Source: a virus. From it: a DNA stretch of 39,952 nucleotides. Shown here one piece after another: positions 22,297-30,471 of this stretch. Under the pieces are notes generated by a model, which was given only the letters and a program-made list of their open reading frames with translations, ran no database searches and was not told where the DNA came from. The stretch covers positions 1-39,952 of IMG/VR virus record IMGVR_UViG_3300031772_000100; one strand, 5' to 3'. Numbering within the stretch: position 1 is the stretch's first letter; each line of letters opens with the position of its first letter. Position numbers and translations under genes: made by a program.

Positions 22297-23562
22297 CTAT
22301 GCCTCTACCTGCATTTCCAATATCGGCACTGTCGGCGCCGCATCGGGGTGTTCTGCCGAATATCGCTCAAATGTGTTTTGGTTGACCTGGCTCACCGTCA
22401 GGTGTGGCGTCTGCAAACTGAAATCGACATGATGCGGGATGCCTGCCGTTTCGCAGGCTAAGCCGAAATAGATATCCTCTGTCGGCTGTATCTGGCCGGC
22501 CGGCGCATAGACATAGCGAAACCACGGCCACGGGATCCCCTTCTCCATCAGGGTCCTCAGCACGCCCGCCTGTATCGCAATCGCCGCCGTGCCAACAATG
22601 GTACAGGGCACGAGACCCGCGTCAGCATCCCACTCGGCCGGCGTGTTGAGTGCGCCGTCCTTGTCGCGTATGAATACCATCGGGTCGTATGGTTCGGTGC
22701 GCCGGAAGTAGAGCGCCCCCACGACGCCCACATTGTGCGCCGTCAGGCGCTCTACCACATCCGGCGGGTGGTCGTGGTCGCCATCGAGCATCACGAGTGT
22801 ATCCGTGTCGTTCTGCGCGCCTTTCAGCAGCGCCAGGCACGCGGTATTCCGGGCGTCATCGGTTCTCGTATACGGAAGCGCGATCATTGCGTAACCCGCC
22901 CGCGCGCACCTGCTGGCGATGCGCATGGCCGCGATGGCGGCCAGATAGTTGACGTTGCGCTCCATCAGCATGACCCAAAAGATGCGCTTGGTGGGCGCGT
23001 CCGGGTTAACCCCGGCAGTGAAATGCCCGATGGAGCCGCGCCGTGTTTGGAGCGTCAACGCCTTCTTATTCACCAGCCGGTCAATCGCACGTCCTACACC
23101 CGGCCAGCCATCGTCGTAATCGTGAAACAAGATCGGACTATCCGGCTGGCACTTCGGCAACCATGCACAGGCATCTGCATACACTGCATCTCTGCTGTGT
23201 GCACCGTCCAGATAGAGCATATGCACGGGCCGGGGGAATGTCGTCGCCGCTTCTACACTGTCGGCAACCAACAGCGTCACTATATCCTGGAGGCCAAACG
23301 CCGCGATGTTCGCCTGGAAGTCCTCTACCGTCGGTACTGTCTCGTGCTCAGGACTGCCCAGGAAGTTGTCAACACTGTAGATGTGGCCGCCGCTCTCCTT
23401 GCAGCCGAATGCGAGCGGGATGGTACTGCGCCCCCGCCACGCGCCGATCTCGACAACGGTAGAGCCGGGTGGCAATGCGCGCGCTTGGTGGTAGAGGTAA
23501 ATCGCCTCTGCCTCAGTACACCAGCCCGGAATGTGACGCCATTCGTCAATGCCAGGAAACAT
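22297..23562 (-). CDS. SAM-dependent methyltransferase fused to glycosyltransferase
   Basis: 421 residues. N-terminal ~185: class I methyltransferase (VVEIGAWRGRST at 37-47, YSVDNF, MLYLDGAHSRDAVYAD, HDYDDGWPGV), like the Methyltransf_24 group that modifies sugars. C-terminal ~195-410: GT-A-type glycosyltransferase with MLDGDHDHPPD (DxD at 260-262), VVGALYFRR, VGTAAIAI and TEDIYFG. This half is a paralogue of the enzyme at 24876-25535. Placed between tail terminator and tail tube genes, it likely modifies a virion protein with sugar. Confidence 0.75.
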   Translation of the reverse strand: MFPGIDEWRHIPGWCTEAEAIYLYHQARALPPGSTVVEIGAWRGRSTIPLAFGCKESGGHIYSVDNFLGSPEHETVPTVEDFQANIAAFGLQDIVTLLVADSVEAATTFPRPVHMLYLDGAHSRDAVYADACAWLPKCQPDSPILFHDYDDGWPGVGRAIDRLVNKKALTLQTRRGSIGHFTAGVNPDAPTKRIFWVMLMERNVNYLAAIAAMRIASRCARAGYAMIALPYTRTDDARNTACLALLKGAQNDTDTLVMLDGDHDHPPDVVERLTAHNVGVVGALYFRRTEPYDPMVFIRDKDGALNTPAEWDADAGLVPCTIVGTAAIAIQAGVLRTLMEKGIPWPWFRYVYAPAGQIQPTEDIYFGLACETAGIPHHVDFSLQTPHLTVSQVNQNTFERYSAEHPDAAPTVPILEMQVEA

Positions 23563-23568
23563 CGTTGC

Positions 23569-23991
23569 CTACCATTTCTCCGTGATCTTCATTCGGAACT
23601 CACAGCCCCGGTATGCTTGCCCGGCAAACATCAGTTGCCCATCCAAGCCGGTGTCGGTGAACGTCGCGTCAATGTGCGCCACTGCACTGCCCAGCGTCGG
23701 ATCGTCTTGGTAGGCCGTACCTATCGCCTGGATGATCGGCAGGGCAGCGTCAAACCCTTCGTCTACCGTGCCCTGGCCCGTCGGCTGCACGAACAGACGC
23801 ACCACGTATTCGCGCACCTGGCAATGAAGCCCCACCGCCTCGCTCTCCCAGGATGCCGTGCCCGGCAACGTCATCACGAGCGGCAGGTCGGCAGCCCCGA
23901 AGCTGGCCGGTATCTTCGTCGGCGCGGTTCTGACGCCGGTTACGGTGGCGTGCAATGCCTGGAGCGCGGCGATGGTCGCGGCGATGGTCAC
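23569..23991 (-). CDS. Tail terminator/completion protein
   Basis: 140 residues, start overlapping the connector gene stop (ATGA). Pattern TIAATIAALQALHATVTGV, DLPLVMTLPGTASWESE, VRLFVQPTGQG, LMFAGQAYRGCEFRMKITEKW is typical of small neck proteins that cap the tail tube and join it to the head. Call based on plan and position between connector and tail tube. Confidence 0.6.
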   Translation of the reverse strand: MTIAATIAALQALHATVTGVRTAPTKIPASFGAADLPLVMTLPGTASWESEAVGLHCQVREYVVRLFVQPTGQGTVDEGFDAALPIIQAIGTAYQDDPTLGSAVAHIDATFTDTGLDGQLMFAGQAYRGCEFRMKITEKW

Positions 23992-24560
23992 ATTCGCCTC
24001 CGATAGAATGCCAACTCCGCCAGTACGTCGCGTGGGAGCGCCTGCGGTACGGTGATGATCCCCAACTCCGGGCTGGCCGTAGTCTCAAAGATGTTCGTGT
24101 CACGTTGGGAATACAGATAGGCCGCGAGCCGTAATGTCGCCTGCACAATGACCGCCGGGGCTGTCGTGCTGTAGGCCCATTTGGCGCTCACACTGATGGC
24201 GTTCTCGGGGTCCGTGCTGTAGGTCCAGTACAGCCCCTTAGAGGCCAGCAGGGTGATGGCGTAGTACGGCGCGGCGTTGCGCGGCGAGGTGACGTAATTG
24301 GCGGCAGCGATCACGGCGGTATCCCCGTTGGTCACTGTGTCAATGGACGCGCAATCCACGTCGAAGCGCAGCGTGCGCCTGTGCACATCCCGGATGGCAT
24401 CGAAGGTGCGCGTGGTATTGGTGCTGGCCTCGAAGGTACGCCCAGTATAGGCATCGATGATAGCCTGTGCACGTGCAGCGCACGAGTCGAGCAGGATGTC
24501 ATCACCTGTGCCCGTGATGCCCCGATAATTCTTGACCAGCGCGCCGGTGGTGTAGGCCAT
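23988..24560 (-). CDS. Head-tail connector, Gp6-like
   Basis: 190 residues, TAATG overlap with the gene upstream. DDILLDSCAARAQAIIDAYTGRTFEA followed by a beta section and the C-terminal helix (VIVQATLRLAAYLYSQRD) is the usual layout of Gp6/Gp15-like adaptor proteins that bind below the portal. Mid-region beta domain (TFDAIRDVHRRTLRF) is larger than in the smallest members. Confidence 0.65.
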   Translation of the reverse strand: MAYTTGALVKNYRGITGTGDDILLDSCAARAQAIIDAYTGRTFEASTNTTRTFDAIRDVHRRTLRFDVDCASIDTVTNGDTAVIAAANYVTSPRNAAPYYAITLLASKGLYWTYSTDPENAISVSAKWAYSTTAPAVIVQATLRLAAYLYSQRDTNIFETTASPELGIITVPQALPRDVLAELAFYRRRM

Positions 24561-24895
24561 TAGCGTTTCGCCTTACCGCGCCCCCTCAGTTCCGGTTTCC
24601 AGTTCTTGGTGACCTCTTGCGGCTCTGGGGGCAACGGTCTTGGAGTTGGATTGGCTCCCCATGTTACGACCGGCAAAATGTCAACGCCCTTCTCTTCTCG
24701 CGGCGTGTAATCCACTTTCAGTGCCGGACGAATATCCGGATCGGAGTCAACCCACGCCTCGACCTCCACCGCCACGCCCAGCCGATGCACCAGTGCGTGG
24801 CCGGCGTGCTCGTTCACCTCGGCCACGTCACCGGCAAGGTACTTGACGCCGCCGGTATGCAGACCCGCATAGTCCTCAACAAATTGCACGTTCAT
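24560..24895 (-). CDS. Small head-region protein with DUF-style N-terminus
   Basis: 111 residues. N-terminal VQFVEDYAGLHTGGVKYLAGDVAEV, HALVHRLGVAVEVE is a short beta module common in head gene clusters, where it may support capsid or connector assembly. The C-terminal part is Pro- and Lys/Arg-rich (PTPRPLPPEPQE, RGRGKAKR). It overlaps the glycosyltransferase upstream by 20 bases. Confidence 0.5.
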   Translation of the reverse strand: MNVQFVEDYAGLHTGGVKYLAGDVAEVNEHAGHALVHRLGVAVEVEAWVDSDPDIRPALKVDYTPREEKGVDILPVVTWGANPTPRPLPPEPQEVTKNWKPELRGRGKAKR

Positions 24896-25535
24896 TGCTC
24901 AGAATCCTTTCCACGTTGTAGTTGCGGTACACCTCATCCGTCACCCACGCTTCCGTCAAATGGGGCGTGATCAGGCTCGTGTCCACGAAGACAGGCACCT
25001 TTGCCTTGCGACAGTTCTCACAGAAGCCGATGTCCTCGCTCGGGAGCGTCCGACTGATGTCCTTCAGCGCGTCGGGCATGATACTCTTCTTCGGCGGCGG
25101 GTAATACCACCACGGCCAGCGCAGCCGTTTTAGGATCGCGACCTCGATACAGATGGCGCACGAGCCGACCCAGGTGATGCGCTCCAGCCGCCCATCCCAT
25201 CGCGCCAGTACTTCTACATGTCCATCGTTACGCCGGTAAGCCATCGGGTTGTAGGTCGGCATCCGATTGAACGCCAGCGCCGCGACGACCGGGACTTGAT
25301 GCGCCACGAGCCGCCCTATGATATCCGGCGGATGCGCATGATCCGTATCCAGCATCACGATCCGGTCGTATCGCTCTTGGAGCGCATACTGGCACAGCCA
25401 GTTACGGTTCAACTCCGTGCGTGCTACGTGCGCCTTCACGTCGTAACCGCGCACGGCCGCCAGGATGTGCTCAAACGTGCTGGCAGGCACCCCGCCCGAT
25501 CCGAGTGGGATGCCCACCAGGATTTTGTCGCTCAC
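24876..25535 (-). CDS. GT-A-type glycosyltransferase
   Basis: 219 residues, GTG start overlapping the upstream stop (GTGA). ILVGIPLGSGGVPASTFEHIL, RNWLCQYALQE, IVMLDTDHAHPPDIIGRL with DxD at 63-65, VVAALAFNRM, WVGSCAICIE and SEDIGFC mark a nucleotide-sugar-dependent transferase. Paralogous to the C-terminal half of 22297-23562 (shared HPPD, AHxVxVVxAL, PWPW, SLxTPHLT). Located in the head gene cluster; a virion protein or host surface sugar is the likely acceptor. Confidence 0.75.
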   Translation of the reverse strand: MSDKILVGIPLGSGGVPASTFEHILAAVRGYDVKAHVARTELNRNWLCQYALQERYDRIVMLDTDHAHPPDIIGRLVAHQVPVVAALAFNRMPTYNPMAYRRNDGHVEVLARWDGRLERITWVGSCAICIEVAILKRLRWPWWYYPPPKKSIMPDALKDISRTLPSEDIGFCENCRKAKVPVFVDTSLITPHLTEAWVTDEVYRNYNVERILSNERAIC

Positions 25536-25906
25536 GGTTTCACCGGCGCATAGATGCCGTTGACCCGCGTGTTGATTCCAGCCGGCGGTTCACCCGGCAG
25601 CGGCGTCGGGTCAACGGGTAGTGATATTGGCGTTACCGTGTAGTCTGCGGCCAGGTCTTTCATACCCATCTGATTGAGCGCCCGTGGGCACTTGATCTGA
25701 TAGGTATTATCGGCATTGAGAACTATGCGGTATTGGCCGCTGTCCCTCCGCCCAATCAGGGCGAAATTATGGGCCTCCGCGTCGTACATCAAATCAATCC
25801 AGCCAGGCAGTTGCATCATCTGATGGGTCGCCTCATTCCAGGTGATGCAATTGACCGTGTTGACCGTCAGAGACGGGCCACCCTGCAATGCCAATGCCCA
25901 GGCCAT
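25532..25906 (-). CDS. Hypothetical head-region protein (124 aa)
   Basis: ATG at 25904-25906 behind GAAGGATGG; a longer ORF would run into the hairpin and is rejected. Beta-rich N-terminus (LALQGGPSLTVNTVNCITWNE, WIDLMYDAEAHNFALIG) and a Pro-rich C-terminal half (LPVDPTPLPGEPPAG). Resembles small capsid-associated proteins in general plan; no family recognised. Confidence 0.6.
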   Translation of the reverse strand: MAWALALQGGPSLTVNTVNCITWNEATHQMMQLPGWIDLMYDAEAHNFALIGRRDSGQYRIVLNADNTYQIKCPRALNQMGMKDLAADYTVTPISLPVDPTPLPGEPPAGINTRVNGIYAPVKP

Positions 25907-25921
25907 GGACCACCATCCTTC

Positions 25922-25959
25922 GGTCTGGGTGGCCCTATTTCGATGGGGCCACCCAGACC
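25922..25959. other. 14-bp perfect hairpin between head genes
   Basis: GGTCTGGGTGGCCC (25922-25935) and GGGCCACCCAGACC (25946-25959) are exact inverted repeats with a 10-base loop. On the minus strand it lies between the beta-helix gene stop (25968) and the ribosome-binding site of the gene at 25906. No U-run follows, so it is more likely an mRNA processing or stability element, or a partial terminator. Confidence 0.7.
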
Positions 25960-25967
25960 AATTCAAC

Positions 25968-26903
25968 TCACGCCGGATACTGTAAAGCGCCGCTCTCCAG
26001 GTTGTAACCCCAGTTGTTGCTCCCGGCGTCCACATAGTACTCGGTCGTCTTCGCGCCCTTGGTATTGTCGGCGCGGTTGCCGTCCACATGGATGCCCGAC
26101 GTGCCGGCTCCCAACGTGATTGCCTTGCCTACTGAGTCCGAGACCATGTTGAACCTGTTGTCGTAGATGCCACTCATGCAGGCGGAACCGGTTACGTTGA
26201 TGCTGATACCTGGCACGCGATCAAAGATGTTGCCGTGCCCGGGAAGGCCGATGTGCCCGCGCGTCGCGTTGCCGGCGACCAGAACGCCGTCGATCAACAG
26301 GGCATACCCGAACAGGCAATCGTACACCGTCAGGTATGGTGCATCGGTGCCGCTCGTGACCTTGACGCCGTAGGAACCGGCGCCGTCGGCCACACCGAAC
26401 CAGCAATCATAGACCGTGCAGCCCCAGATGCCACCGCCTACACTGTCAAGCAGGATGCCTGCATTGTTACCCGCCGCCGTCCCGCCGATCTCCAGGTTGG
26501 CGAACTCAGTGCGATGACCCGTCACAAGGAACGCCGCCTTGTTGGAGCCGGTCGCCGTGACGGTCGCCCATTTGCTGCCCATCGTGGCCCGGTCGCCGAT
26601 GAAGTGAACCATGTCCAGGTTGGCGACAATGGGCCAGGTCTCGGCGGCGCGTCCGTTGCTGCCGTAGTTCAGGATGCGGATGTAGTCATTGTGTCCGCTC
26701 ACGCAGAGGGCCAGGGCGGCGGTGACCGTCTGCTTCGGATTGTCTTTGTCGGCGCCGCTCAGATTGTTATTGCTCGGACCATCCGAGCCGCCGTTGACAT
26801 AGAAGATGTTGCCAACGCCCAGGTCATTGACCATGACGCCGGTACCTTCGCGCAAATCCGCGAGGCTAGATACTCGTTTCCGCAGAATGTATGGACTTCC
26901 CAT
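25968..26903 (-). CDS. Parallel beta-helix virion protein
   Basis: 311 residues, ATG after GGGAGAT. The N-terminus (YILRKRVSSLADLREGTG) is followed by FYVNGGSDGPSNNN, a segment like those starting pectate-lyase folds, then many short turns with Gly/Asn and small hydrophobics (FANLEIGGTAAGNNAGIL, GGGIWGCTVYDCWFG, IYDNRFNMVSDS, IHVDGNRADNTKG), a right-handed beta-helix pattern. It follows the capsid gene, so a head decoration or head-fibre role is likely, though enzymatic activity is not excluded. Confidence 0.65.
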   Translation of the reverse strand: MGSPYILRKRVSSLADLREGTGVMVNDLGVGNIFYVNGGSDGPSNNNLSGADKDNPKQTVTAALALCVSGHNDYIRILNYGSNGRAAETWPIVANLDMVHFIGDRATMGSKWATVTATGSNKAAFLVTGHRTEFANLEIGGTAAGNNAGILLDSVGGGIWGCTVYDCWFGVADGAGSYGVKVTSGTDAPYLTVYDCLFGYALLIDGVLVAGNATRGHIGLPGHGNIFDRVPGISINVTGSACMSGIYDNRFNMVSDSVGKAITLGAGTSGIHVDGNRADNTKGAKTTEYYVDAGSNNWGYNLESGALQYPA

Positions 26904-26916
26904 TTCGATCTCCCTT

Positions 26917-26967
26917 ACCCCGTTCTAACGGGGTTGCCTCCGGGGGGCAGTCTCCCAACTGCCCCCC
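26917..26967. other. Two hairpins after the capsid gene
   Basis: GGGGGGCAGT/ACTGCCCCCC (26942-26951, 26958-26967, loop CTCCCA) and ACCCCGTT/AACGGGGT (26917-26934) lie between the capsid stop (26993) and the next gene. On the minus strand neither is followed by a U-run. They may protect the abundant capsid message from 3' decay, or partly stop transcription. Confidence 0.7.
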
Positions 26968-26992
26968 ATCCAGCCGATAGGTGTTGCTTGTC

Positions 26993-29485
26993 TTAGGCTA
27001 CGACGACTCCGTAAGAAACCGCCGATGCCTCGGTATCCCGGTAGACCATGCCCCAACGGCAGAGCGCCACGATCTCGGTCGTGTCCGCGCGCGCGATACG
27101 CGTGGTCTCGATGGTCATGCGCCGTTTCCAACCCATGAGCCATTGATCCCAACGCACCGCCAGGATGGAGCCATAGATGTTGTTACCCTCCACGTCCTGG
27201 TCAACCTTGCCTGCGCTGTTGCTGAGTAACTGGTAGGCGGCGGTTGTCACCGTCCCCAGTTGCACACCTGCGTAGCACATGAAGTAACTGGTGAAAACGT
27301 CATGGCCCCAGATGTTGGTGATATTGCCGTTCTCGATGGTCGGCTGCCCGGACACATCGCGCGTCTCGATCTCCGCCAGTTGGAGTGTCTTGTAGAGTGT
27401 CCACGGATCGATGATAAACCCGGTACTGGCGAAGTTGGCAGCGTTCCGGCCCGCCGTGCCCATCAGTTTGAGCGTTTCCAGGTAGTCCTCGACTGCCAGT
27501 GTGCCGCAGGCGCGGGCGTTGGCGCTGTTGACACGCGCCGCCAATCCCCGGAAGCCCACGCACATCATGAACAGGTCGGTACTACCCGGCGTACCCGCAA
27601 TGTCGTTGACGTTGGTACTGGCCGTGGTGGCCGTATCGCCGTCAATGACCGCGTACTCCATCTGCTCCGCGCCCGACTTCGTCAACTGATTGCGCAGGTT
27701 GCTCACCCACGGGATCAGGCTGTCCTCTTCCATCTCGCCTGTCCACAGGCAGCGCGCACCCATTTTGGCGACGGTCAACGATGTGTTGGCAGTCGTCACT
27801 TTGCTGGAGGTGATGGTGGCATTGGGCCAGCCGGTAGCCTCAGTGGTCGGCAGGTCATTGTTCTGCGCCACCTTGTACCAGGTCGGGTCGGTGCTTTCAA
27901 GCGGGATGGTAATGCTCTCCATCCCCTGCGGCACTTCGACGGTCGGGATCTTCGCGACGATCACGGACGCCGCCCGTATCTTCTCCCATAGGCGAGTGGC
28001 GTAGGCAACGCCCACCCATTGGTCGCCATAGGAACTCAGCGTGCTGTCCATGATCTCGTCGGTCTTGATGCCCGCCGGCATGGCCTTGATGGCCTCGTGC
28101 GCGGCGCTGTCCTTGCCGCCGTCGGCGATGATCTTCGCCAGCAGCGCCTTCGTGCTCTCTTCGCGGGCGTTCATGCTAGACCAGCCGCGCTTCGCTCCCT
28201 GCGGCGTGTTGTCCAGGATGCAGTTGAGCAGGTCGTGGTCGGCCGGGTCCAGCGTGTCGTACTTGCGCGGGATGCGTAGCATTGCCGGCGCCCCGGCGGT
28301 TGGCGGGCGCCCGGCTTTGACCGCCTCCTGCTCCCGTGCCTTGAGTCCTGCCTCTATCCCGGCCTTGATTGCCGCATCGATCTTCGTTTGTTCCGCCACT
28401 CTGGCCTCGGCTTCGGCCTTGATCCGCGCGTCGCGGTCGGCCATCGCCTTTGCCACAGCAGCCTCAATCTCTTCGTTCATTGCCTTTGCTCCTTGTGCTT
28501 TGGTTGATTTATCCTTGCTCCTCTCCGCGGTTGCCGCGCCCATCACCTGGGTGCCTTTGGCGTCCGCCTGTGGGTGAACCGTAATATCTGCCTCAGGGGG
28601 CAGGACAAGCCCCGCCGCCTGGTAGATTGCTTTCATTGCCGGGAGTGCTACGGCGTAGGCATTAGCTGGCCGCCGCCCTTCCGTTGCCTCGAAGATGGAC
28701 AACTCCGCAACCGGCCAATGCCGGATGTGGCCGTCGCTGTCAGTGCGCACCAGATGCGAGACAGCACCCGACGATGCACGGGCGACGCCATTCATCGCTG
28801 CTTCCCAAACGCGCTTGGCAAAGGCATTCGTCTTATCCAGAATGACCCGATACCAGATGCCATCAGTGCGCGCTTCCCGACTGGTTGTCTTGCCGATGAA
28901 AACGGGGTCACCGCTGGGTTTGCCGTCGGGTGCGAAACCGTGGTAGTACACGGCAGGTGGCAGGCCGAACTTGTCTTCGTGAAACTTGGTGGCCGCGTCG
29001 AAGTATTCGCCCTGCGAGTCCTTGCCACCTTCCGGGCCGCCATAAGGGCAGCCGAGTACATCCAATTCCCAGTCGCCGACCGCCTTGACGGCGTAATAGC
29101 TTTCCTGCTTCTCTACCTTTTGCGGGTCAGTCCAGACATAGGAACCATCCTGGGCGATGCGATATTCGTAGCGAAACAGAACACCCTCTCGCTCCACAAT
29201 CACGAAATCATTGAAGGTGCGAGAAATCCAGGATTTTCGTTCCTTGCCGGCTTCCAGAGATTGTGGCTCAAATGCCTGAAACCATGCCGTTTCCACTTCG
29301 CGGATGATCTCATTCAGCTCAAACGACTTTGCCGTATTCTCGCTGGCCCAGATTGCCGCAATTTGGGCATCTGCTTTTTCCTGCGTCAGATGGCAACCCA
29401 ACGTCTTTCCTTCTGGCTCGCCATCAGCGCCTTTCTTGTAGACGCAGATCTGTTCCTTCTCATTCTTCTTGGTCATGTATGGCAT
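26993..29485 (-). CDS. Fused prohead protease - scaffold - major capsid protein (HK97 fold)
   Basis: 830 residues after GGGAGATAACAA. Residues 1-50 hold LGCHLTQEKADAQIAAIWASE, a short module seen in phage head proteins. ~55-300 is a prohead protease: candidate His182 (YYHGFAPDG) and Ser238/239 (ARASSGA). ~336-400 is a charged coiled coil typical of scaffold (delta) domains. ~400-830 is HK97-type capsid protein (GYGDQW-like SSYGDQWVG, VEVPQGMESITIPLES, FIIDPWTLYKTL, GSILAVRWDQW). An internal ATG with its own AAGGAG gives scaffold-capsid alone. Confidence 0.85.
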   Translation of the reverse strand: MPYMTKKNEKEQICVYKKGADGEPEGKTLGCHLTQEKADAQIAAIWASENTAKSFELNEIIREVETAWFQAFEPQSLEAGKERKSWISRTFNDFVIVEREGVLFRYEYRIAQDGSYVWTDPQKVEKQESYYAVKAVGDWELDVLGCPYGGPEGGKDSQGEYFDAATKFHEDKFGLPPAVYYHGFAPDGKPSGDPVFIGKTTSREARTDGIWYRVILDKTNAFAKRVWEAAMNGVARASSGAVSHLVRTDSDGHIRHWPVAELSIFEATEGRRPANAYAVALPAMKAIYQAAGLVLPPEADITVHPQADAKGTQVMGAATAERSKDKSTKAQGAKAMNEEIEAAVAKAMADRDARIKAEAEARVAEQTKIDAAIKAGIEAGLKAREQEAVKAGRPPTAGAPAMLRIPRKYDTLDPADHDLLNCILDNTPQGAKRGWSSMNAREESTKALLAKIIADGGKDSAAHEAIKAMPAGIKTDEIMDSTLSSYGDQWVGVAYATRLWEKIRAASVIVAKIPTVEVPQGMESITIPLESTDPTWYKVAQNNDLPTTEATGWPNATITSSKVTTANTSLTVAKMGARCLWTGEMEEDSLIPWVSNLRNQLTKSGAEQMEYAVIDGDTATTASTNVNDIAGTPGSTDLFMMCVGFRGLAARVNSANARACGTLAVEDYLETLKLMGTAGRNAANFASTGFIIDPWTLYKTLQLAEIETRDVSGQPTIENGNITNIWGHDVFTSYFMCYAGVQLGTVTTAAYQLLSNSAGKVDQDVEGNNIYGSILAVRWDQWLMGWKRRMTIETTRIARADTTEIVALCRWGMVYRDTEASAVSYGVVVA
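28478..28494 (-). promoter_or_regulatory. Internal ribosome-binding site and start in the capsid fusion
   Basis: AAGGAG (28494-28489), 8 bases, in-frame ATG (28480-28478). Translation from here would give a 495-residue scaffold-capsid protein without protease, beginning MNEEIEAAV. The site is exactly at the domain border, as in the lambda C/Nu3 arrangement. Confidence 0.65.
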
Positions 29486-29507
29486 TTGTTATCTCCCGGC
29501 GGCAACG

Positions 29508-29559
29508 AAAAAGCCGCCTCTCAACGGCCTTCCTTCCGGTAGACCGTGAAAAGCGGCTT
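29508..29559 (-). terminator. Terminator-like hairpin before the capsid gene
   Basis: On the minus strand AAGCCGC (29559-29553) pairs with GCGGCTT (29517-29511), followed by a run of five Us; an inner ACGG/CCGT stem lies inside. It ends about 22 bases before the capsid ATG, so it would stop or attenuate transcription entering the capsid gene. Confidence 0.65.
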
Positions 29560-29595
29560 GCATTCGCCAGCCGGTATTCGATTAGTGCGGCAGTC

Positions 29596-29790
29596 CTATG
29601 CCACAGATATCAGTCTAGCTGCTCTGCCTTGCGGTGACTCTTCATTCCGTGCTTCCAATATACCACGTTTGTACCAGTCCCGCAATACCGCCGTGCGCGG
29701 CTTCATTGCCAGCAGCCGCTCAATCGCGTCCACCTGCCGCAATAGCGCATCACGCTGGGCGAGCCAGAAGTCGCGGTCGGGGTCGGTCAC
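29596..29790 (-). CDS. Small helical protein (64 aa)
   Basis: GTG start at 29788-29790 behind GGGATAAG, which also holds the stop of the upstream gene. FWLAQRDALLRQVDAIERLLA forms an amphipathic helix, followed by RTAVLRDWYKRG. No family recognised; it lies in the head gene cluster just before the terminator-like hairpin and capsid gene. Confidence 0.55.
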   Translation of the reverse strand: MTDPDRDFWLAQRDALLRQVDAIERLLAMKPRTAVLRDWYKRGILEARNEESPQGRAARLISVA

Positions 29791-29791
29791 C

Positions 29792-29989
29792 TTATCCCGC
29801 CACCATATAAGTCGCCCGGCAGTTCGGGCATGTCACTTGTTTGGCCCGCAATGCCACGGGCGGGAACAGATATGGGTTGGTTCCGGCATTCAGGTTCTGC
29901 AGCGATACCCACTGTTGCCACCCACACTGACACCTCACGAATTGCCGTATCACCGCCGCATCACGCAATTTCTCCGCGTCGTAAACCAT
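29792..29989 (-). CDS. Small zinc-ribbon protein
   Basis: 65 residues; ATG overlaps the previous stop (TGATG). RCQCGWQQW and CPNCRATY form a four-cysteine ribbon separated by a ~27-residue loop. Role unknown; one of several small zinc ribbons in the genome. Confidence 0.65.
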   Translation of the reverse strand: MVYDAEKLRDAAVIRQFVRCQCGWQQWVSLQNLNAGTNPYLFPPVALRAKQVTCPNCRATYMVAG

Positions 29990-30471
29990 CACCCTACCCC
30001 CGCATTCAGCGGCTTGCTCAGCGCATCATTGATGACCTTCGGGATGTCCCCGCCCTGCTGCGCCTGCTCGATTGCCTGCTTGTCCGTCACCCAGCCAGTG
30101 GCGCGATGCTGCGCCGATTGCCAGGCCTCGCCTTGTACCCACTTGGCATAGGTCACACCCTTCGTACCCACAATGGCATCTGTTTCTCCTAGGGATTCGA
30201 CTGTCCAGGACTGCTCCAACTTCTGACTCATTGGGTCGTTGCCGCGTGAGTATTGCAAGGGTAGACCACCCTGACGGCGCATTATCGCGTACCAAATCTT
30301 CTGTTTACGGCTGGCCCAGATCACCGGCGAATGCGACGACCCCGGTGGCTTGGCAATCTTCGATCGCACAATCTCACCGATGGCGAACGTCGCGGCACGC
30401 AGGGCAGGCGTCAGGTCAACGCCCAGCCGCTTCGCCAGTTCCTCTACGCCGGTGATTTCAAGGGTGATCAT
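29989..30471 (-). CDS. HK97 gp10-like neck protein
   Basis: 160 residues, ATG overlapping the portal stop (TGATG), chosen over a longer ORF. VEELAKRLGVDLTPALRAATFAIGEIV, KPPGSSHSPVIWASRKQKIWYAIM, LEQSWTVESLGETDAIVGTKGVTYAKWVQG match the HK97 gp10 group: a connector/neck component between portal and tail. Position next to the portal is slightly unusual but seen. Confidence 0.75.
   Translation of the reverse strand: MITLEITGVEELAKRLGVDLTPALRAATFAIGEIVRSKIAKPPGSSHSPVIWASRKQKIWYAIMRRQGGLPLQYSRGNDPMSQKLEQSWTVESLGETDAIVGTKGVTYAKWVQGEAWQSAQHRATGWVTDKQAIEQAQQGGDIPKVINDALSKPLNAGVG

Noticed and set aside
22735-24006. A 423-codon plus-strand ORF opposite the methyltransferase-glycosyltransferase fusion
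   Set aside because: Arg/His/Val-rich antisense product without motifs; the minus strand has complete enzyme motifs.
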